Positions 1 to 5,910 of a stretch of DNA of 8,997 nucleotides are shown piece by piece. The DNA comes from Panacagrimonas sp052387695. Lineage in GTDB: Bacteria; Pseudomonadota; Gammaproteobacteria; Nevskiales; Nevskiaceae. Below the pieces are notes generated by a model. It saw nothing but the letters and a program-made list of their open reading frames with translations. It did not search any database and had not been told where the DNA came from. The stretch is from assembly GCA_052387695.1 (NCBI GenBank), contig JBQTIX010000062.1, positions 1 to 8,997 of the forward strand, written 5' to 3'. Positions within the stretch are counted from its first letter, which is position 1. Each line of letters starts with the position of its first letter. A program made the translations under genes and the position numbers.

Positions 1-2
1 AG

Positions 3-2966
3 TCGGTGGCCGCGCCCATCGAGCAGCAGGTCAACGGCGTGCAGGACATGCTGTACATGAGTTCCAAGAGCGGCAACGACGGCTCCTACGCGCTCACCGT
101 GACCTTCGAGATCGGCACCGACCAGGACATCGCGGCGGTGCAGGTGCAGAACCGCGTCGCGATTGCGCAGCGCCAGTTGCCGCAGGAAGTGGTGCGCCAG
201 GGCGTGAGCGTGATCAAGCGCCAGCCGCAGATCCTGCTGCTGGTCGCGCTGCGTTCCACCGATCCCAAGTACGACTACCTGTTCCTGAGCAACTACGCGA
301 CGCTCAACGTGTTCGACGCGATCGCACGTGTCCCCGGCGTCGGCCAGGTGATCGTGTTTGGCGCGCGCGACTACGGCATGCGTATCTGGCTGGATCCCGA
401 GAAAATGGCGCGGCTCGGTGTGACCACGCAGGACATCGCCAGCGTGTTGAACGAACAGAACGTGGTGGCGCCGGCCGGCACGGTCGGCGCGGAGCCCGCA
501 CCCAAGGGCCAGGAAAAGCAGTACGCAGTGTCCGTGCGCGGGCGGCTGACCAGCGTCGAGGAATACGAGAACGTGGTGGTGCGCGCGCAGCGCGACGGCA
601 GCCTGGTGCAGATCAAGGACATTGCGAGAGTGGAGCTTGCCGCCACCGACTACACGCGCTCCAACCGCCTCGACGGCCAGCCCGCGGCCGGCATCGGCAT
701 CTACCAGTTACCCGAGGCCAATGCGCTCGACGTCAAACGCGGCGTGCAACAGGCGATGGACGAACTGTCGAAGACCTTTCCCAAGGGCATCGAGTACGTG
801 ATGCCATTCGACACCACGCAGTTCGTGTCCGAGTCCGTGCACGAAGTGGTGGTGACCCTGGCCATCGCCAGCGTGCTGGTGCTGATCGTGGTGTTCCTGT
901 TTCTGGAAAGCTGGCGCGCCACCCTGATTCCGATGCTGGCGGTGCCGATCTCCATCGTCGGTGCGTTCAGCGCGTTCGTCGCGCTGGGATTTTCGATCAA
1001 CACGCTCACCCTGTTCGCGCTGGTGCTCGCGATCGGCCTGGTGGTGGACGACGCCATCGTCGTGGTCGAGGCCGTGACCGCGAAGATGGACGCCAAGGGT
1101 CTGTCTGCGCGCGACGCGACGCGCGAGGCGATGCAGGAAGTCGCCGGGCCGGTGATTGCGATCGCACTGGTGTTGAGTGCGGTGTTCGTGCCCGCCGCCT
1201 TCCTGCCCGGATTGACCGGGCAGTTCTACCGACAGTTCGCGCTCACCTTGTCGGTGTCGGTGCTGATCTCGATGCTGGTCGCGCTGACGTTCACGCCCGC
1301 GCTGTGCGCGCTGCTGCTCAAGCCCAGCACCGAAACGCACATGCCCGGCGTGCTCGGCCGTTTCTTCCGCGCGTTCAACCGCGGCTTCGCGCGTGTCACC
1401 GCCGGATACGCAGCGACGGTGAAGCATGCCATCCGACGCTCCGCGATTGCGCTGCTGGTGTTCGGCGCTCTGCTTCTCGCCGCAGGCTGGCTGGTGTTGT
1501 CGCGACCCGGCGGGTTTCTGCCCGAAGAGGATCAGGGTTATCTGCTGGTGTTGCTGACACTGCCGCCCGGAGCTTCGCTGCAACGCTCGGAAGCCGCGAT
1601 GCTGGAGTACGACAGGATCGTGCGCGCCATTCCGGGTGTGGGGGGTGTGACCGAGATCACCGGCTTCAACGCGCTGGCCGGCATCACCAGTTCTTCCTCG
1701 GGAACCTCGTTCATCGCGCTCAAACCCTGGGGCGAGCGCGGGCCGGAAGAGAGCGCCGCGAAAATCCTCGCACGGCTTACCGCCGACGCCCGCAAGATCA
1801 AGGACGCCAATATCCTCGTCATCAATCCGCCTTCGATTCCCGGCATCGGCCAGGGCGGCGGATTCGAATTCGTGCTCGAGGACCGCGGCGGCCGCGACTT
1901 GAATCAACTGGTCGCGGCGATGGGCGGACTGCTCGGCCAGGCCAACCAGCGGCCGGACCTCACCCGCGTCTTCACCTTCTTCAACCCCGCCACGCCGCAG
2001 ATCGAGTATGTGATCGATCGCGAACGCGCCAAGACGCTGGGCATTCCGATCTCCGATATTTTCTCGTCCCTGCAAACGTTTCTGGGCGGCAGCTACATCA
2101 ACGACTTCAATCTCTACGGCCGCACCTATCGCGTCACCGCGCAGGCCGATGGCCCTGCGCGCGCCGTGCCCGAAGCCGTGAACCAGCTCTATGTGCGCAC
2201 CGCGGAAGGCGAGATGGTGCCGCTCTCGACCCTGGTGAGCATCAAATCCAAGCAGACGCCGGACTATATCGAGCGCTTCAACATCTTCCGTGCCGTGACC
2301 ATCAACGGTTCGGCCGCGCCGGGTTTCAGTTCGTCCGAGGGCATGGAAGCGATGGAAGAACTGGCCGCGAATCTGCCGGCTGGATTCCGCCACGAGTGGA
2401 CTGGCGTGAGCTACCAGGAGCGCAAGGCCGCAGGCCAGTCGGTGTACATCTTCGCCGCCAGCGTGCTGCTCGTGTTCCTGGTGCTGGCGGCGCAGTACGA
2501 GAGCTGGATCGTGCCGTTCGCGGTGCTGCTCGGCATTCCCTTCGCGGTGTTCGGCGCGTTTGCGGCGCTGACCCTGCGCGGCTTCTCCAACGACGTATAC
2601 GCGCAGATCGGGCTGGTGATGCTGATCGGGCTGGCCGCCAAGAACGCGATCCTGATCGTGGAATTCGCGCAGCTCGCGCGCGAGCGCGGCGTGCCGCTGG
2701 CGCAGGCTGCGCTCGAAGGCGCGCGCGCGCGATTGCGACCCATCCTGATGACCTCGTTCGCCTTCATTCTCGGCACCCTGCCGCTGGTTTTTGCGAGCGG
2801 TGCCGGCGCCGCCGCGCGCCAGGTGCTCGGCACCACCGTGGTGTTCGGCATGCTGGCGGCGACGCTGATGGGCATCTTCCTGGTGCCGGTGTTCTACGTG
2901 GTGTTGCAGGGCGCGGTCGACCGGTTCAGCAAGCCGCGGACGATGACTCCCGAGGCGTCGCCATGA
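3..2966 (+). CDS. RND multidrug efflux permease, HAE1 (AcrB/MexF-like) family, 5'-truncated by window edge
   Basis: Inner-membrane, trimeric proton/drug antiporter, the pump part of a tripartite efflux system exporting hydrophobic or amphiphilic compounds. The reading frame is open at the left edge (S-V-A-A-P-I-E-Q-Q-V-N-G), matching AcrB-type proteins about 50 residues in, so TM1 and the first periplasmic residues are missing. About 987 of an expected 1030-1070 residues are visible. The order fits the family: periplasmic porter domain (to ~840), TM2-6 (~841-1440), TM7 (~1440-1500), second periplasmic domain (~1505-2430), TM8-12 (~2440-2915). Proton-relay residues are intact: the adjacent Asp pair of TM4 (GLVVDDAIVVVE, Asp codons 1047-1052) and the TM10 Lys (AAKNAILIVEF, codon 2640-2642). 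TSFAFILG and SGAGAAARQ also match AcrB. The early periplasmic sequence looks closer to MexF than to AcrB, from memory. The substrate cannot be read from sequence. The stop overlaps the next start. Confidence 0.96.
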   Translation, partial: SVAAPIEQQVNGVQDMLYMSSKSGNDGSYALTVTFEIGTDQDIAAVQVQNRVAIAQRQLPQEVVRQGVSVIKRQPQILLLVALRSTDPKYDYLFLSNYATLNVFDAIARVPGVGQVIVFGARDYGMRIWLDPEKMARLGVTTQDIASVLNEQNVVAPAGTVGAEPAPKGQEKQYAVSVRGRLTSVEEYENVVVRAQRDGSLVQIKDIARVELAATDYTRSNRLDGQPAAGIGIYQLPEANALDVKRGVQQAMDELSKTFPKGIEYVMPFDTTQFVSESVHEVVVTLAIASVLVLIVVFLFLESWRATLIPMLAVPISIVGAFSAFVALGFSINTLTLFALVLAIGLVVDDAIVVVEAVTAKMDAKGLSARDATREAMQEVAGPVIAIALVLSAVFVPAAFLPGLTGQFYRQFALTLSVSVLISMLVALTFTPALCALLLKPSTETHMPGVLGRFFRAFNRGFARVTAGYAATVKHAIRRSAIALLVFGALLLAAGWLVLSRPGGFLPEEDQGYLLVLLTLPPGASLQRSEAAMLEYDRIVRAIPGVGGVTEITGFNALAGITSSSSGTSFIALKPWGERGPEESAAKILARLTADARKIKDANILVINPPSIPGIGQGGGFEFVLEDRGGRDLNQLVAAMGGLLGQANQRPDLTRVFTFFNPATPQIEYVIDRERAKTLGIPISDIFSSLQTFLGGSYINDFNLYGRTYRVTAQADGPARAVPEAVNQLYVRTAEGEMVPLSTLVSIKSKQTPDYIERFNIFRAVTINGSAAPGFSSSEGMEAMEELAANLPAGFRHEWTGVSYQERKAAGQSVYIFAASVLLVFLVLAAQYESWIVPFAVLLGIPFAVFGAFAALTLRGFSNDVYAQIGLVMLIGLAAKNAILIVEFAQLARERGVPLAQAALEGARARLRPILMTSFAFILGTLPLVFASGAGAAARQVLGTTVVFGMLAATLMGIFLVPVFYVVLQGAVDRFSKPRTMTPEASP

Positions 2967-4375
2967 AGCGGGCCCTGGTCTTGCTCGCAGCAACGGCGAT
3001 GTCCGCTTGCGCCTTGGGTCCGGACTACGTGCGTCCGGAGATCGGGACGCCGGATGCCTATCGCTGGCAGCCGGAGTCGGATGCGCCGGGGTCCGTCGGC
3101 GACCTGGGCTGGTGGGACCTGTACCGCGACTCCGAACTCAAACGCCTGATCGAAACTGCGATCGCGAGCAATCTCGATCTCAGAATCGCCGCCACCCGGG
3201 TCGAGCAGGCGCAGGCGGTGTTGGGGTCCGCAAGGCTGGGCCAGTTGCCGCGGGTCGCGGGCAACGCCGGGATCGAACGCGCCAAATCCAGTGTCGATGC
3301 CGCGCGCGGCAACGACCGGATCGGCACTGGCGAGTCGGCCCGCATCGGCCTGTCCTGGGAGCTGGATCTCTGGGGTCGCCTGGGCCGCGAGACCGAGGCC
3401 GCTCGCGCGGAACTGCTCGCGGCCGAGTACGCGCGTCGCGGCGTGATGGTGAGCCTGGTCGCGGACGTCGCCACGGTCTGGTTCCGCCTCGCGAACCTGG
3501 ACGAGCAACTTCGCATCACGCGCGCGACGGTGGAGACGCGCCAGCAGTTTCTCGATCTGACGCGCGCGCAGTTCGATCGTGGGACGGTCAGTGGGCTGGA
3601 CGTTGCGACCGCCGAGGCCCAGCTCGCGCTGGCGCGTGCGAGCATTCCGGAGTTCGAGCGACAGTTGGCGCTCAGCGACAACGCGCTGGCGCGACTGCTC
3701 GGGAGCCGGCCTGACGATGTGCGGCGCCCGCCCGTCGACGCGGGCACGAGCCTGACGCCCGAGGTTCCGGCCGGACTCCCAAGCACGCTGATCGAGCGAC
3801 GCCCCGACATCCTGCAAGCCGAGCAGGCGCTGGTGGCGGCCAACGCGAGAGTCGGCAGCGCGAAGGCCGCGCTGTTTCCGACCATTTCACTGACCGGCAG
3901 CTTCGGTTCGCTCAGCGGACCGCTGACGGATCTGTTCACCGCGCCTGCAGAAACCTGGTCGGCAGGGGTCAGCCTGCTTCAGCCCTTGCTCGACGCCGAT
4001 CGCAATTTCTATCGCGTGGACCTGGCCGACGCCCGCAAGGCCGAGGCCCTGGCACGGTACGAGAATGCGGTGCGCGCTGGGTTTCGCGAAGTCTCCGATG
4101 CCCTGATCACGCGCCAGAAATCCCTGGAGATCGAACTTGCGCAGGCCGAACTGGTGCGCGCGCAGCAGCGTGCCGAGGAAATAGCCAGCGCGCGCTACCG
4201 GATCGGCTATTCCTCCTATTTCGACGTGATCAATGCCGACCGCGACCTGTTCACCGCCAAGCTCACGCGGTCTTCGGCGCGGCTGAATGCACGGCTGGCG
4301 ACGGTGCAGCTTTATCGGGCCCTGGGTGGAGGGTGGAAACCCAGCAGCGAGTCTGTCGACTCGCACCATCCCTAA
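2963..4375 (+). CDS. Outer-membrane efflux lipoprotein, NodT/OprM-like (OMF family)
   Basis: Trimeric outer-membrane channel that docks with the RND permease through an adaptor protein; 470 residues, normal length for the family. The frame is open far upstream, but the ATG at 2963 is chosen because it gives a lipoprotein signal peptide (MKRALVLLAATAMSAC, probable acylated Cys16) followed by the usual GPDYVRPE. It also has GAGG 7 bases upstream and overlaps the permease stop as ATGA. Two OEP repeats are visible. Hallmarks are GWWDLYRD, WELDLWGRLGRE in the first half, IERRPDILQAEQALVAANAR with ALFPTISLTGSFG in the second, and YRIGYSSYFDVINADRDLF near the end. The ATGA overlap implies translational coupling and matched expression with the pump. 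No terminator-like hairpin with a T-run follows the stop. Assignment to the OMF/NodT family is firm; the exact orthologue is not. Confidence 0.95.
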   Translation: MKRALVLLAATAMSACALGPDYVRPEIGTPDAYRWQPESDAPGSVGDLGWWDLYRDSELKRLIETAIASNLDLRIAATRVEQAQAVLGSARLGQLPRVAGNAGIERAKSSVDAARGNDRIGTGESARIGLSWELDLWGRLGRETEAARAELLAAEYARRGVMVSLVADVATVWFRLANLDEQLRITRATVETRQQFLDLTRAQFDRGTVSGLDVATAEAQLALARASIPEFERQLALSDNALARLLGSRPDDVRRPPVDAGTSLTPEVPAGLPSTLIERRPDILQAEQALVAANARVGSAKAALFPTISLTGSFGSLSGPLTDLFTAPAETWSAGVSLLQPLLDADRNFYRVDLADARKAEALARYENAVRAGFREVSDALITRQKSLEIELAQAELVRAQQRAEEIASARYRIGYSSYFDVINADRDLFTAKLTRSSARLNARLATVQLYRALGGGWKPSSESVDSHHP

Positions 4376-4437
4376 GTCTGGCGCTTGCATCGGCCCACCC
4401 CCTTATCGTGACTGGCCCTTCCGACGAGACACCCTCC

Positions 4438-5670
4438 ATGAGCCCCCCTCCGCGCCGCGCCGATTCCCTGTTCAGCGACATCCACCTGCCGGAAGAGACC
4501 CGGCGCATCCGAAAGGAGGTGCGCGAGTTCGCCGACGAGGTGGTGCGCCCGGTCGCGCACCGGCTCAACACCACGCCGGAGTCGAAGGAGTCTTTCCCGC
4601 GTGCCGAGTTCGATGCGATGGCGAAGGCCGGTATCTACGAGATTCCCTATCCGAAAGACGTGGGTGGCCGCGGTCTGGAGTTCCCGACGCTCGCCACCGC
4701 CACGGTGCTCGAAGAGATTGGCTACTACTCGCCCAGCCTGGCCTCGGCGCTCTACGACGGCCAGGCCATCCTGGTCGGCAAGACCCTGGAGCGAGCGCCC
4801 CCGCACCTGCGCAATCACTATCTGCCCAAGCTCATCCGCGGCGAATTCGTCGGCTGCTTCGCGACCAGCGAACCGGAGGCGAGCACCGACCTGTCGGCCA
4901 GGTCCATGCAGACCCTGGCCAGCAAGGTACCGGGCGGTTATCGCATCAACGGCGTGAAGCGCTGGATCACCAATTCGCCGGTGGGGGACCTGATCGTGGT
5001 GCTGTGCAGGACCGGTGACGCTGCCAGCCCCAGCCTGACCATGCTGCTGGCCGACATGCACGACCCCGGCGTCAGCGTGTCCGCGCCGGACCTGAAGATG
5101 GGCAACCACGTGCAGCTCACGGCGGACATCACGTTCAAGGACGTGTTCGTGGCCGACGATCACGTGGTCGGCAAGGAGGGCGGGGGCCTCCGCACCGCCA
5201 TCGGCGCCCTGGTGCTGGGGCGCATGGGCATCGGCGCCATCGGCGTGGCCATGGCCCAGGCGGCCTTCGATTTCTCGACGCAGTACATGACGCAGCGCAA
5301 GGTCTTCGGCCAGGAACTGGCGCGGTTCCAGCACTGGCAGTTCCGCTTTGCCGAGCACGCCCTGCAGATCGAGATGGCGCGCACGCTGTACCAGAAGGCC
5401 GCATTCCGCTACGACCGCGAGGGCAGCGCCGACATCGAGGCGGCGATGGCCAAGATCGCCGGCTCGCGCCTGGCTTGCGACGTCGCGCGCGACGCCATCC
5501 AGGTCTGCGGCGCCTACGGGTTTGTGAAGACCCTGTCCGGGCCAGGCACCCACTTCCCGCTGGAGTCGATCTACCGCGACGCCAAGATCGGTGAGATTTA
5601 CGAGGGTGCGAACGAAATCCAGAGCTGGGTCATTGCGCGGCACATCTTCGGGCGGGAATACACGGGCTGA
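4438..5670 (+). CDS. Acyl-CoA dehydrogenase family flavoprotein
   Basis: Cytoplasmic FAD enzyme expected to make a trans-2-enoyl-CoA from an acyl-CoA, passing electrons to electron-transfer flavoprotein; 410 residues, near the usual 380-400. The N-terminal helical domain starts at HLPEETRRIRKEVREFADE. The flavin-binding segment is CFATSEPEASTDLSA (residues 141-155), with KRWITN (Trp176, Thr178) in the beta domain. The C-terminal helical domain carries the RKVFGQ...FQ motif (Arg287) and IYEGANEIQ with the likely catalytic Glu389. Departures from the common pattern: AST-D replaces the usual AGSD, CGAYG replaces GGYG, and about seven residues (around 365-371) are inserted after it. The ATG at 4438 is preferred because the family begins there; in-frame ATG 4333 lies inside the efflux gene and GTG 4408 adds only ten residues. 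No strong ribosome site is visible. Substrate chain length is not predictable. The 62-base gap allows, but does not prove, co-transcription with the efflux genes. Confidence 0.93.
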   Translation: MSPPPRRADSLFSDIHLPEETRRIRKEVREFADEVVRPVAHRLNTTPESKESFPRAEFDAMAKAGIYEIPYPKDVGGRGLEFPTLATATVLEEIGYYSPSLASALYDGQAILVGKTLERAPPHLRNHYLPKLIRGEFVGCFATSEPEASTDLSARSMQTLASKVPGGYRINGVKRWITNSPVGDLIVVLCRTGDAASPSLTMLLADMHDPGVSVSAPDLKMGNHVQLTADITFKDVFVADDHVVGKEGGGLRTAIGALVLGRMGIGAIGVAMAQAAFDFSTQYMTQRKVFGQELARFQHWQFRFAEHALQIEMARTLYQKAAFRYDREGSADIEAAMAKIAGSRLACDVARDAIQVCGAYGFVKTLSGPGTHFPLESIYRDAKIGEIYEGANEIQSWVIARHIFGREYTG

Positions 5671-5701
5671 AGACGAGGTATCTGCACCGAAGGTCCCTTG
5701 C

Positions 5702-5812
5702 AGGTCGGTTGTAGGTCGGATCAAGCCGAAGGCGGATCCGACACGCGCACTCTCCATGCGAAGTGCGCCCGTCGGATCCGCCCGCGAAAAATATGTGGGC
5801 TTGACCCGACCT
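5702..5812. repeat. Double palindromic (BIME-like) intergenic repeat, copy 1
   Basis: Three hairpins lie in a row between the dehydrogenase and the regulator. The left one has a GTAG head (5711-5714). Its stem GTCGGATC (5715-5722) pairs with GATCCGAC (5735-5742), with an inner stem GCC/GGC (5725-5727 with 5731-5733) around a GAA loop. The central one pairs GCGCACT (5745-5751) with AGTGCGC (5762-5768). The right one pairs GTCGGATC (5771-5778) with GACCCGAC (5803-5810, one mismatch), plus GCCC/GGGC (5780-5783 with 5797-5800). The right hairpin read on the minus strand starts GGTCGGGTCAAGCC, almost the same as the left one. The whole is therefore two inverted REP-like units around a central stem, the plan of BIME elements. 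A related copy lies at 8780. It may act as a transcription attenuator or mRNA-stability element after the dehydrogenase; that is inference. Confidence 0.8.
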
Positions 5813-5874
5813 CCCCCGAACTGCAACCGGCCCGCACCGGTCGCGAGCGGCCGCGTGGCCGGGCGCTGCATCGT

Positions 5875-5880
5875 TACAAT
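5875..5880 (+). promoter_or_regulatory. Possible -10 box for the LuxR/MalT-like regulator
   Basis: TACAAT (5 of 6 to the sigma-70 -10 consensus) stands out in an otherwise very GC-rich leader, 31 bases before the regulator start. No good -35 hexamer is found at 16-18 bases upstream (the area reads CGCGTG), so it would be an activator-dependent or weak promoter if real. Weak evidence. Confidence 0.3.
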
Positions 5881-5896
5881 CCTGTTCCGGAAAACG

Positions 5897-5906
5897 AAAG
5901 GGCAGG
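5897..5906 (+). promoter_or_regulatory. Ribosome binding site that fixes the regulator start
   Basis: AAAGGG with a following AGG lies just before ATG 5911; the last G of AAAGGG is 8 bases upstream of the ATG. The frame is open back through the upstream repeat, so this site, with the -10-like box and the protein alignment, decides the start. Confidence 0.55.
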
Positions 5907-5910
5907 TCAG

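Noticed and set aside
1304..2962. Upstream in-frame extension of the outer-membrane factor
   Set aside because: It would overlap most of the permease in another frame and give an Arg-rich product. The lipoprotein signal peptide fixes the start at 2963.
708..2993. 761-codon minus-strand open frame opposite the RND permease
   Set aside because: Its product is rich in His, Arg, Gln and Glu with no recognisable domain. It mirrors the third-base GC bias of the permease, which is clearly the real gene.
4333..4437. Earlier start of the acyl-CoA dehydrogenase (ATG 4333 or GTG 4408)
   Set aside because: ATG 4333 lies inside the efflux gene, and the added residues do not resemble the family N-terminus. 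GTG 4408 cannot be excluded but adds nothing.
4376..4437. Promoter TTGCAT / TTATCG before the dehydrogenase
   Set aside because: Spacing is about 12-13 bases, too short for sigma-70, and both boxes match poorly.
5808..5817. Minus-strand GGGGGAGG as a MalT-box-like operator
   Set aside because: A single partial match to the MalT site in GC-rich DNA overlapping the repeat arm; no tandem sites as expected for this family.
5801..5829. TTGACC as a -35 box inside the right arm of repeat copy 1
   Set aside because: At 17-base spacing the -10 position reads CAACCG, which is not credible; the TACAAT at 5875 is too far away to pair with it.
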